Assembly (NCBI GenBank): GCA_900618425.1
Contig: UZAN01039383.1
Span: 66,557-130,556, forward strand
Length of the DNA: 64,000 nucleotides
From: Echinostoma caproni
Taxonomy: Eukaryota > Platyhelminthes > Trematoda > Plagiorchiida > Echinostomatidae
Direction: 5' to 3'
The position numbers and the translations under genes are program-made. Shown piece by piece: positions 12,930-23,700 of this stretch; position 1 is the first letter of the stretch; each line of letters opens with the position of its first letter. The notes under the pieces are model-generated. The model did not search any database, was not told the origin of the DNA, and saw only the letters and a program-made list of their open reading frames with translations.

Positions 12930-13860
12930 GCTTTTTACAAGCGGATGATAATTGTCTCAGTCTTTGCTAGCGTTTTCATTTGAACAACCTTGAATTTGTG
13001 TTGGGGAGCGTGGTGAATGATGATGAAGGTAGAATTAGTATCCACACTATACCTAGTCTCTACCAAGTGTGCAACAATCGAAATAGAGATAACCCCGCCA
13101 ACTTCGTGTCTCAGCCACATGCGCTGGTGTTCCTTGATACGTTTAGATAGCTGCCTCGTCGTACGGCCCACGTAAGTGGCACAACAGGTACACTAGAATT
13201 GATAGATGAGTAATGACAAGGTCATCATGGGCAAATGTTCCTTGTTCCGATATCGGATGACGTCGGCGATGTTTAGAACACGCATCTGAGTTTGGCGGCA
13301 TTGAACGTTGTCTTAACTGCGGCAATCAGGACTCGGTTGGCTGTTGGATGTCCTTTGAAAGCTGGTGATGGAAGTTTTTTTCTCACTTCAATCTGCAGGC
13401 ATCGTTTTTGTTCTTCCAAACCAGTTGTAATCAATAAACGTTTTTAAATGCGTCTTTTGCATGACCACTATTTCGGTTTCTGATGCGTCTTCGGTGCAGA
13501 TGTATCCTGATCCGAATTGAACACAGCACACCATATCATGCTTGAAGGTGAGCGGTATAGGACTATGGAGGTTCGTGTACCGTCCGTTCCATGTGGCTTC
13601 TGGATGCACTTTCCGCTGAATGGAGGCATCCAAACATCGAAGAATTGTCATTAATTTTCTTTCGGATTCGATGTGAGGTTCACTAATGAGTGTGCCACAT
13701 TTTATCTCAGCAAGGCATCATTAAGGTTCACATTTTTCTCGAAAACAGAAAATATCTTCCAGATACCTGCAGCAGTGATCAAACGTATTGATGACTAATT
13801 GTACCTGATCTTTCTCGATTTTCTCCTCAGGGTGATCACATTTTCAACATTTGGAAGTAG
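12930..13860 (-). mobile_element. Penelope-like retroelement, 3' part (RT end plus GIY-YIG)
   Basis: Read on the minus strand from 13,860 downward. Near 13,760 YLEDIFCF sits where Penelope-like RTs have Y-(V/M)-DD-IF. Next come SERKLMTIL and LDASIQRK (the FLDV block), and at about 13,570-13,620 ATWNGRYTNLHSPIPL, matching 'KATWTGQYxxFHSFxPL'. The thumb follows with YICTEDASETEI. Then a GIY-YIG domain appears: VYLLCHLRGPYDE near 13,150, in another frame MGRTTRQLSKRIKEHQRMW at about 13,110-13,170, then HLVETRYSVD and a charged C-terminal helix ending near 12,935. Frames change at least twice. The RT motif reads YLED instead of YxDD, so the copy is dead. Upstream RT motifs are missing or unreadable. 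Confidence 0.8.
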
Positions 13861-15400
13861 TGGATATTACTAATCCCATTACCAATAAATGCCTATTTTC
13901 CCTAGTTACTATTAGAATATTCCACAAAATGTCAAATATTTATCCTGAAGTGAGAGCAGACCTTTGCTACTTGTCAAGACATTGGTTACTGGACTGCTAT
14001 TTCTGGTTGTATTTTGAAAAGCATACTCTACTCAAGTCCCCTTCGTGCAGAACGAACATTTTGAAACCGACCGAAAATGTTGATTTTCTCGGGTTTATTC
14101 GCCATTGAAAGAATGGTCGAGAAATATCACAATTTAAGCCCGGCAATCACCCGAGTTTTGAATGGTCATTCGAAAGTTACTGCATTTTATCGTGTTTAAC
14201 TCATTCGAAGAAATAGTTCACCTGATCTACTTCTAATTGTGTTGCTTGTTGTTATCTATAGCTTATAGCTTTGTTCTTTGCTCTCGGTCATTACATACGT
14301 AACTTGTGTCCATGGACAAAACGCACACGTTGCACGGTGATTGTGCCCCGTGAATTGCATTCCACACAGGAACCCGGCTACACATAGCCACACAGTTCGG
14401 TGTGCTTACGTACTGAGTCAACAGTGTCTTCATCGTCTTTATTATTTCTGTTTTCTTTCTGATAGAGAAAACCGTAATCCATCAGAGATTTAGGGTTCAA
14501 TTTGTTGGGAGGTATTGATCACATTTGCGAGTTGTGTACACGTAACAAGAAATGGGCATTTGATTCACAGGGAATTTGAGAGTATATTGTAGAATTTACT
14601 TTTGTCACTGCGAAAAGTACGCATCTATCGTTGATGCGTTCCATCAGTTATCCTGCGAGCTTATGGGATTGATGATGATCCTTTCCAGAGGAGACGATTT
14701 GTCGTATATACTCCAATTTATCAATACCCCTACGGTTGTTTGTTATCAAAACTTCTCCTCGTCCTGGTATTACCTTGTGGATTTATAGCAATATGATCAC
14801 TACCCGAGATCCTGATTTCAGTTCAGACGAAAGTGAGATCACCTGTATATTTTTTCAGTGGGCGAGTTGTGGTGGTCCATGAACATCACAAAAGAATCAT
14901 GTTTCAAAATTACCGCAGTTTACGAGCCTTTGAATCAACGTAATGTGAACATTCCGAATTCGGATGAGATCTTCTGAAGAGAGCCGCGAATAACATGCGC
15001 ATTTATAAACTTTATAGTGCAGCCTTGAATGCCTTCCTCAATGACAGACTTATTTTGATGGGCGCTCGCTTGCCATTTGTCGTAGGTTCAAACGATAAGC
15101 GACCGTAATATGAGCCCAAAGTAAACTCCGCCTCATTTTGGAAGTGCATTTGTGGAAGCCACAAATGCATGACTATCTCCAATAATTAGGGGAACACAAC
15201 AGAGCTCACACACACCAAATAAACGTAGTTCCTTTATATCCACTAATGGCCATTTAATGCCGATTTCGTTTCAGTTTTCATTTTCTTCAAATGTTAGCCT
15301 TGCACATTTGTACGGCGGTATCGGTTGCTGTCTTTTGGTTGTCAATTTGGAGAAAGGACTAGAAGATTGGTTGGTAAGGTGAAAGCAGACTCGAAGAGCA
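13861..15400. other. No recognisable gene
   Basis: No domain, RNA gene or repeat that I can name. The open frames at 13,851-14,108 and 14,576-14,788 have no recognisable content. Confidence 0.5.
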
Positions 15401-15414
15401 AATCAAGAATTCCA

Positions 15415-16300
15415 CTAGACTAAGTTTCTCAAATAAATTGGAAAGATGCAAGAGCAACAATGTTTACGACGCTCAGTCAAATCACTGTTTGTCTCTAGCC
15501 GTTGACTGCAATGATCCCGATATTCCCACTCAGGAAACCTAACATGATCTTTATGACTGAATCTTATGGTAAGGGTTTTCATACCATCATGCGAGGTCTT
15601 AGTTTGACCATTTTCGGATTTTGCCACCTGCTACCTGTCTCGGTAAACATCGCCCGCCGTGGTAATTTGTTTGGTGATATACGTAACACTTGCCTCCAAC
15701 CAACATTACCTTTTGGGTTCGACCATCAACTATATAGAATGGGTAAATGCTGTTACCCAAAACTCTGCGCCCAACCTCAGCACACATTGCTCGCCCGGGT
15801 GCCCCACCAGATTCTTGCGGCGCTGCGTAGATAGCGCTGTTTTAACAGCGACAAAGGATCTTTTTCCTGTTTTCGTAATAGCTAAAATCCTGTGGCACCT
15901 AACGAACTGGTGCAGTACGTACTCGGCTTTTCAAAAATAGCTGGATGTCTAGAAAGGAGCCACAGATGTGTCGAATCAGGAAATACCAAACAAGCTTTCT
16001 TCACATGCATCGACATTTTATCCGTGATGCATCTACTGGATGAGACATGGTTGACCAAATAACAAGACTTGTCTACTTACTCCAATACTTCTTAAGTTAG
16101 CATTCGGCGGAGAGCCGGACTCATCCATTATTGTAGCAACATTTTGCACTATGAAGGTACAAAATGCATAGCGCCCCAACTATCCAGAAAATCTTGCAAT
16201 TTATTGGGATCTTCACAGAGCAGCACAACGTTGTCTGCATACTCCAGATAAGGAAAGGCATGACTTTCTATGTGACTAGTGACTAAGGTTTTCATGGAAA
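15415..16300 (-). mobile_element. RTE-type non-LTR retrotransposon, 3' fragment
   Basis: The minus strand from 16,260 downward reads YLEYADNVVLLCEDPNKLQ, the RT palm motif of RTE/SR2-type elements with YADN in place of YADD. It continues with FLDSW and then, after a stop, CKMLLQ, the fixed phrase before the thumb. Near 15,830 YLRSAARIWW matches the 'CLRxIARIWW' block. Near 15,640 LPRRAMFTE, and at 15,560-15,610 NGQTKTSHDGMKTLT, match the conserved C-terminal region, ending in a stop near 15,415. Several stops and frameshifts interrupt it and about half the RT is absent, as is the endonuclease. The family assignment rests on these order-preserving blocks and is firm for RTE. Closeness to SR2 is from memory. 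Confidence 0.75.
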
Positions 16301-16539
16301 ATCCGTCTACTTCTAGATAAATCTGCTAAGGAAAGCTTAGGAAAGAAGCTTAAAGTCATTCTAGAACCTCCCTGGGAAGATTACAGGAAACTAATTCAAC
16401 TAAATGGGCAAGATGCAAACAAAATAAAACGGTGAATCAAAAAGCAAAGAAGGATAACGCTTTCAGGTGCACCGCGTGAAATGATAATTTTTTGACCTTT
16501 CGAAATAAAGAAAAACCTTGTTCAAACCAGCATGAACTT

Positions 16540-18442
16540 CAGCTGACTTAGACACCGAAATACCTAACATTTACGGGTTGAAGAATGGTATCATCACTTA
16601 TGTTCATCGTGGGACCGGATTCTAGGAGATTTGCGTTCCCTCTGAAAAGCGAGAACAACATATCTGCGCATTTATAGGGCCTGCGAGTTAAGTTATATGC
16701 AATGGACCAGCCAGCAAGGTTTCAAATCATTTCAAAGACAAATTGAAGGGCGGAGGCGACAGATGCATCAGAGCGGGCGATTCCAACCACATCATCGTCT
16801 GCGGATTTAATGAGCAGATACTTTGTAAAAGGAAACATGGATGAAATATAAGTGGAAAAGAAACTCGGGGACAGGATGACATCCCATAGTACTTATGGTG
16901 TAGAGATTATGGGAGTGAAGGAGCGACCGAGGTAAAGTGTGAACTGTGATCGATTTGTAAAACAGTCTGTAAGCACCACAGTAATAGTATGTGATATCGT
17001 ATTTGAAGACAAAATAGTTAACAACACATGCCTGTCAACAAAATTGATCGCGTCGCTGTAACCCATAAAACACATTCTGACAGCTTTCTGATTTCCATCG
17101 AATGTTAATAGAATGGTGTGAGCCATAAAAGCTAGGTCACCTAGTGTGGAGCGAGATTGGCGATTCTGAAATTGGTTAGCGTCTTCTACAATAGGTCACG
17201 ATGAACTTCCTTGAAGAAGTGAATCCTCGAAAACCATCAACGAAACAGACGTACGTACAATAGGACGGAACTTAGGGTTCGTACTCCAGACACCAGGGTG
17301 ATAGAGGCAGATTTCGTACAATCAAGTAAGATTCCGTTTTCCAAGCACTGTTTAAACAAGGCTGTGAACACTGAAGATAGTGTTTGAGCGTACTCCTTAA
17401 AGATGGTCGACTTTAACCTATTGGGATAGGGTGATATATGGGGTTTAGGAATCAGAACCTACTTCAGAACGTTCTGTGGTTAAATAGCAAAGTGTTCTGT
17501 ACCGCTAAGGTCCGTTGGTATTCAAAACACGACTGAGGATTGACCACTCAATCACTTGATGGCATTTTAGGTCTTCCGGCAGGTTGTGTTGTATCAAAGC
17601 GAACGAATGTAGGTGTCATTCACTCTGTTTAGCTCAAATTTAATAGCGAGTCGTAGAATAGTATACACTTTGGAGATCTTTGTTTCTACTCTCTTTCCTT
17701 GCTTTGGCGTAATTGTTTCCGACGACGGGGAGCGAGATGCTGTCTATGTATTTGCAGTGCACCTTCCAAGGTAAGCATGTCTCAGAAAAAGTGTAGGTAG
17801 TCTGTTATGTGATCACAACAGATGAAAGACGGGTGGTAGAACACATTGAAGTCTGTGTGAACGACCTTCGCAGTGAGTTTCTCTAGGTTTCTCTAGGTTA
17901 TATTGACGTTTCTTTCTTTTGATGTCGCTGCCTATCGTAAACGTTACGTGATTGAATTTGCTGTGCACTATTGCAGAAACCCTAACAAGGAAATGATCGA
18001 AAAATCCTACAGGCGAGAGGAAAGATACCTGAAATAAGGTTAACAGTACTAGAAAACAGGTCCAAACGAGCAGTTAGCACTGTTGGAAAGCTTAATATGC
18101 TTGTCAAACCGAGAGCAATAAAGAAGCTGATGTCAACAGGATTAAAGTCACTGCAGACGATGTATAGCGAGAGATCAAGATAACTCATGAAGATTACGGA
18201 AAAAGTATCTGAAACATGAAGAAGTTCCTCCGAGAGACAAGAAGGGAGGAGTAAATATTGGCTAAGACGGTCGACCGATGGTTACTCCGGAGCCTAGATA
18301 TGAATTCATGTGAGGAGGCACAGATGTATTCAGTAGAGCAAGAGAATTTCTGCTTGGACTCCGCGACGCTTCCGATACTTTGCGGGAGGGTCAACTCAGT
18401 ATAGTGTGGACTCATTAATTTCAGTAATCTCCTTATCAACAT
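16540..18442 (-). mobile_element. CR1-like non-LTR retrotransposon, decayed (EN plus RT)
   Basis: From 18,442 downward the minus strand gives the end of an endonuclease/exonuclease/phosphatase domain: STVLANIYSS, then in another frame CSDFNPVDISFF, where the usual GDFN reads SDFN, and LGLTSILSFPTVLTARLDL. At 17,230-17,400 RT blocks follow (YAQTLSSVFTALFKQ, then FRPIVRTSVSLMVFED). At 17,010-17,060 comes FMGYSDAINFVDRHVLL, with the first catalytic Asp block. Near 16,800 SADDDVVGIAR replaces YADD, and near 16,560 VRYFGV marks the thumb. All blocks are in the expected order but in different frames with stops between them. An RTE fragment follows immediately in the same orientation, so two unrelated elements abut near 16.3-16.5 kb. 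Confidence 0.75.
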
Positions 18443-19550
18443 AACTATATAATATGATCTCTTGTAATAAAATTATGCCTAACTTAAAATATTCCATAGG
18501 GCACATCATATCGGATATATTTGTCAATTATGCAGGAAATGAACCGACGTTGTTGCTGATAATGACGGATATATAGTTGCGGTAAACCTATTTGTCGTAA
18601 TGCCGCTGTCTATTCAATCAGATTATTCCTTTGATATCCACGAGAATTACTGTCGATCCTTTTGAATTCGTTCCTCACCGATTTTCTTTATTGAAATACC
18701 TCCGGGGGCAAATTACAGTTTTTATGCTTTTCATGAACCAGTTATGGAATTTCGTGATTGGCATCATCGTAATCGCACAATATAGTCATAATAGCGGAGC
18801 ACAGAACAACTACTGGTGCGTGAAAACACAGGAAATGTCAATGATTGCGTGGCAATGATCGAACAGAAAACAACAGAGTGGCAGGATTCGGGTTTGGATC
18901 AATCTGGAAGTAATTTCTAACTCAGCCTGCTTTTCGTCCTTCCTGAGTGATCAATTTCAATATAACGCAAAGCATCTTGAGGACTTGACGTTGAAGGTAA
19001 TGTGGCACCGGTTGGAACGATTTACGGGAATAAATGCTTTGGACACAGACGATAATTGCTGCTGTGTTTATCAGGTTTCAAGATATCGGTGACAAACCCT
19101 GAGATTTGATTCTCGCTAGGAGCACCAAACTTATACGCACCACTAAGAAAGCCTAATAAATGCTAAGCAACCATTCAGTTATCTTCAGGGACCATCATAA
19201 AGTTTATGGGAGTATAATTGTTACTTGTAATTCCTTCAATCTCGCATTTCTTAGTTGAGCGATCTCAAACTCACGCACAATTCGTGAAAGTCGAAATAGA
19301 GTTTAACATCATTTGAGTCGTTTTACTTCGCTGGCAAATATTAAATCCTCATAGTCTTGACTGGGAAAATATATATAAAGATCAAATGAGGAGCTTTGGG
19401 CTAAAGTAACCAGGGCTACTCACCACAGTCATGCTTGTAATGCTCCGTAAACGTGATATGAATTTGCACTCTTTCAACTTCTCCACANNNNNCATTGAAA
19501 AAATTTGTTTGCCAAAGGCCGGTCTTGACCGTGTCATTGGCTAAATTTTC
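18443..19550. other. No recognisable gene; ends near a small assembly gap
   Basis: No coding content is recognised. Five N bases at 19,488-19,492 mark a small assembly gap. Confidence 0.5.
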
Positions 19551-19554
19551 CACT

Positions 19555-19958
19555 CAACCGTTACGACACAACCCCCCCCACCCCCGCCGCACACACATCA
19601 TCCTCGCTCACTGCGGTCTTTGTGCAAACACACACAAACTCATTGCACGTGCCGAGCGAGAACTCATCCGTACACGCAACTAGAACACCTGAGTGCCCGA
19701 GTGTGAAACAACTGGAAGAAATGGCATGCGTTACAAACTAACCGGCAGTCCGTGCTTTGCTCTTATGCTCACCGAACCGATCCAGGTGACGTTTGATTTT
19801 ATAACTTAATCAGATAATGCGTGAAGTAAAGGTAGAGATTTCCTCCTGGGCCGCCGCACTCTATCTGGCCGAGCTCGTTTGGATAAGCACAGTGCGGCCA
19901 ACGTGTGTGTGCGCGCGGGCGCGAAATAAACGCCGGAGAAGCAAACATCCTTTTTTAG
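19555..19958 (+). promoter_or_regulatory. CpG-richer stretch, possible promoter or 5' region
   Basis: The sequence is clearly richer in G, C and CpG than its surroundings, with C-homopolymers near 19,570, a CpG-dense block at 19,850-19,945 (gtgtgtgcgcgcgggcgcg) and then AAATAAA. It ends in a polypyrimidine tract with AG (CCTTTTTTAG) at 19,949-19,958, which looks like a 3' splice site. In flatworms such a site close upstream of an ATG could take a spliced leader. The regulatory role is inferred from composition and position only. Confidence 0.25.
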
Positions 19959-20040
19959 TTCATTTCAACTCGAAGGCATAAACTGATCCGAGAATGAGAC
20001 AGACAGATAAGTACGAAGTCCGACCGCCATCTCTCGAGAG
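19959..20040 (+). CDS. Candidate first coding exon of an unidentified gene
   Basis: After the acceptor-like CCTTTTTTAG, an 82-base stretch holds 35 bases of leader, an ATG at 19,994 and 15 codons plus two bases. It ends in CTCGAGAG followed by the donor-like GTAGGT at 20,041. The peptide starts MRQTDKYEVRPPSLE, basic and polar. It stands next to the open coiled-coil-like frame starting at about 20,293. However, phase 2 at this donor does not fit any acceptor that would keep the coiled-coil frame open, so the two cannot be joined directly. I do not recognise the protein. Confidence 0.25.
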
Positions 20041-20292
20041 GTAGGTTCTACACTCATTCTTGTGCAAACAAATTATGATTTTACTGTTTACTTCTTGCAT
20101 TTGCATTACATCTAGGGGATGAGAACTGTTTGATCTGAAAGAGAATGAACCGGTTTTCTTGCATCTGTCTCTATTTCAAACTGTTTAATCCGATTGTTAG
20201 AATTGTTGGAGTACTATTTGAATACTATTTGATAACAAGCTAGTTATATTTGTCCATTGGTTGTTTAGACATAACTAGTATAAGTTGTTAAG

Positions 20293-20505
20293 AAAGAAGA
20301 ACTTAACTTTGATTTATCTCTGACTAAGTCAGGCTCTGTAGGGAGGAAAACGGACTTTAGCGGCATAGAGGAGAAACGTAGCAACAGGTTACGCGAAAAT
20401 AGTGATCTACAAACACGGCTGCGGAAACTTGTAGACCAATTAGTGATTGCCATTAGGGAGAATCCATATTATTTTCTTTTTATCGTGAAAATTCTGACAA
20501 CGGGT
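20293..20505 (+). CDS. Candidate coiled-coil exon, taxilin-like by eye
   Basis: The frame is open from 20,284 to the stop at about 20,757. Its first part is strongly protein-like: KEELNFDLSLTKSG, then IEEKRSNRLRENSDLQTRL and RKLVDQ, with leucines at heptad spacing and dense charge typical of a coiled coil. The block ENSDLQTRLRKLVDQ lines up without gaps with the taxilin family motif ENxxLxxRLKKLIEQ as I remember it. After about 20,445 the frame loses this character (PYYFLFIVK), so the exon probably ends before 20,505; a possible donor is GTATAC at 20,504. The 5' limit is a weak acceptor, GTTAAG at 20,287-20,292. It may be an exon or a retained fragment of a coiled-coil gene. The taxilin link is a memory-based suggestion. 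Confidence 0.35.
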
Positions 20506-20759
20506 ATACGCGGATCGCCCAAGCTAGATTTGGTTCGTACATCGGGGGAGATCAGACAGCGAGAGACAGACGGGAGACCGAATTATGTTCGTTCGGAGTC
20601 ACTCATTGCAACAGCTTGTAAAGAATACCACGTAATACACCTGTTACATTTTTTTGCATGTCTAAATTGTTGTGTTTCTGGTACGAACGATGCACAAGAT
20701 GTGAATGGAATTTGGCCCAAGCACAGAATGATGATGCTTATCACGGAGGTTTAATAACT

Positions 20760-23700
20760 GGTCTTGGAATTCAAACAAACCGTGAATGTAACAGTTGGTG
20801 GTATCAGATTATTGTCCAATAGATTAGGTTCTGTTTGCACACCTGCGACTGAAACAGAATCGATTCAGACGTCTGTTTCGAAGTAGAATGCATTTCTATG
20901 GGTGTTTCAGGGAAGAGGCCTTCATCTACAACCCGAAAGAAAGGCAAAGTTTAGTAGTTAGAAAGTCCTTATTTCTTCTGCACAACCGGATTAAATTTAC
21001 AGATAAAGTCGTGGATTATAAAATCAAATCGATTAGTTGGATGAAAATATCTGGTTTCCCCAAACTACTGTAAATCTCTTTCAATGATAGGTGTTTGACC
21101 GCTTATAGGAATATGGATACTGCTTAGTATAATGCATTTATTTTCACAAATAAATAGAAAACGGCCGTGATCAAGTTGTGATGTTATTTGAAGAACAACT
21201 TCGAAGTATCATTGGTCATTTTGCCATTAGTGGGTAATTATTCAATTGGATTGTTGTCCTATTTGCGTTGCTCTCAAATCGCATGTCATTGAGGGGCTAG
21301 ACCGATGTAATGCAGTTGCATAATTACTTACATTGCTCGGGCGATGCATATAATATCGGCAGGATCTATGAAAATGTTGATGAAGTAGAATGGGAAACCG
21401 TTTTTTTTTCAATTTTAAATAATCACTCATCAATAGATGCAATCTTCACGTCAGATGGTTTTACTTTTGCTTGTAGTTGGACAATCTACCTAATGCCAAC
21501 AAACTGGGTTTTACACAGTATAAAAATGTAGACCAATGTCTACATTTTTACAGACAAATTCATCCTTTTGTACATTCAATGCTGACTGTCGGGAACATAA
21601 CATCGATTGAAACAGAAAACAATTAATCTTCCGATGGCCGAATCGTAATCATATAGGTAAGCCTATTCTATGAAGAATAAACACTTTCAATGTGTAGCCT
21701 TCTTGAAGAGATAACCAAAATCAGCTGAGCTGTGCCTGCTAATCACCTGCTTTTTTATAAAAAGAACTGTTCAACCCATCAGCCTTGGAATTCATTTCAT
21801 CTTGTTGCATGTGTATGTATGTACACTAAGTTCTATCATATGTTTTATCCTCCAGAACTTGCAGTTGGTAACATTTCTGTTCGCCCAAACAGTTATATTC
21901 AGTTAAACACGCTGCGAAGCATGGGCCAACTGAACATTAGTAGTCTAAACTACAGCTACATTTTAGTCAAATATTCCCAGTATCTTGTCATCCATTTTGA
22001 TCAATATCGGTCCCACTTGATCCGTCATAGCCGCATTCGTTAGACTGAATTCTATCGCATGCTCGACTTTACGGATTCGGTTCATAGGTCGTTTGTTGCT
22101 ACCTGGTGCCACATATGAGAATTTCGGACCTTGGATATGAACGAATTTAGTTTATTGGTTGTGCTTATCAATCAGTAGATATTGTGGTTCAGAATAACAA
22201 GAAAGTTATATATGGAGCAGATACTCAAAATTTCGGAAGCGTCAGCAGAACTAAAATGCACATAGAGATATCTGGCTGAATAATATGGTATTTTGAGGAA
22301 ATTTTAACAACGCATTTGTGGTATGGGAAAGATATATTGGGACAATTAACCGAATATTCGATGGTGTAAATGAAGCTGTTTCCTTGCAAATGCGCAATCA
22401 ATGTATAGCACTTCCTGTGGTGCTCCGAGTAACTCCATCTAACGGTTAGTTAAAATGTTGAAAAGGTTAGTATCGAATATACACAAGAATGACGTAATAC
22501 ACATTACATACATTTTAATGATAAGTATTTGAATGACTCAATAAAGCTTCTCTGGAAGAACGCAACCGGCTTTTCAGCTGTTTCCGGTCGTAAGGTAAGC
22601 GCATCTGGTAACATTTTGTCACTTTATTCATATTCTTTAACCAATAAAGTGTTTTATTCGACACCCCTGTAATATCTGCAACGCTCGGTGTATTTCATCG
22701 AAGATTTATTCTTGAACCAGTTCATTCATGAACCATGACTATGTATATAGATATGTATAGTGGTATATTTATATGTAAGTGATGAAACCAAATTTCGCTA
22801 CCCAATTTTACCGGAAGCAATGCTGGAAAAGTAGCACTTTTTGCATGCTGCCACGCATGGGGCGAAAAACAATTTCTACTGGGGATGGAAAATGTGAGAA
22901 CTTTGATTTTCCCTGTGGAAAGAAGCAAAAAACAGTTAGTTGCATTTATAGAAATTCTGATAATGCATGGGTAACTGCGGCTATCTCGTCCGACTATTTG
23001 TTGAATATAAATAAAATGATTTTGTTGAAACGGAAGCGCTATTGTTCGTCGGTAATGGGCGATAGATCGATTCTTTCAGAGGCACAAAGTTAGCCTGTAT
23101 GCAACTGTCCTTGTGTGAGACAAGTTGAGCCATATGGACCTGGTGAGTTATTGATCGAGCAAACGACTTCAACAGTTTTCATAGCCTCACTCGGTTTGTC
23201 AAGTCGAGCGGTAGTTGACGAATGTCGTTAGTGTTGGGTATTCTCGAATGATGGCAGTGGGTGATGTTTATGTGTGGGTAGAGTAGAGAAGAATTTGCAG
23301 GAAGATCTTTGGTCATGTGACATTTGACATGCCCGGAGCCGGTTGACACCAGTACAGTTGCTACTAAGCTGCACGAATAAGTGAATAGAAGCGTTATAGA
23401 AAGTAATCTACCTCGTGAAGTGTATACTTTAACCACAACATAAATTAACGGATATAACAGAAGCGATTTATTTTGTTGACTTTGCAACCAAGGAACTTTA
23501 TTCAATACACTGCCCTACAGGGAATGTCTCGGGATCGAATAGGTGATAGAAGAAAAGATGTAAAGTGACTGTTTGGCTGTTATATAATCAACCAAAACAC
23601 ATCCAATTTGTCCTTCACTATTCAAACATGAACCTATGATGTTTATAGAAAACTTGTTTTCATTAATAGGGGGAAAATGAACGATGTTTTGTTTATTTAC

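Noticed and set aside
22500..22600. Open stretch ending in AAG|GTAAGC, peptide NDSIKLLWKNATGF
   Set aside because: The donor is good but the acceptor is weak and the peptide is not recognised; too little to call an exon.
22981..23505. Possible Ty3/gypsy integrase remnant on the minus strand
   Set aside because: A few residues (HVKCH, LPAN, IPNTNDI) resemble the integrase core spacing, but no catalytic D,D35E pattern or neighbouring RT is found.
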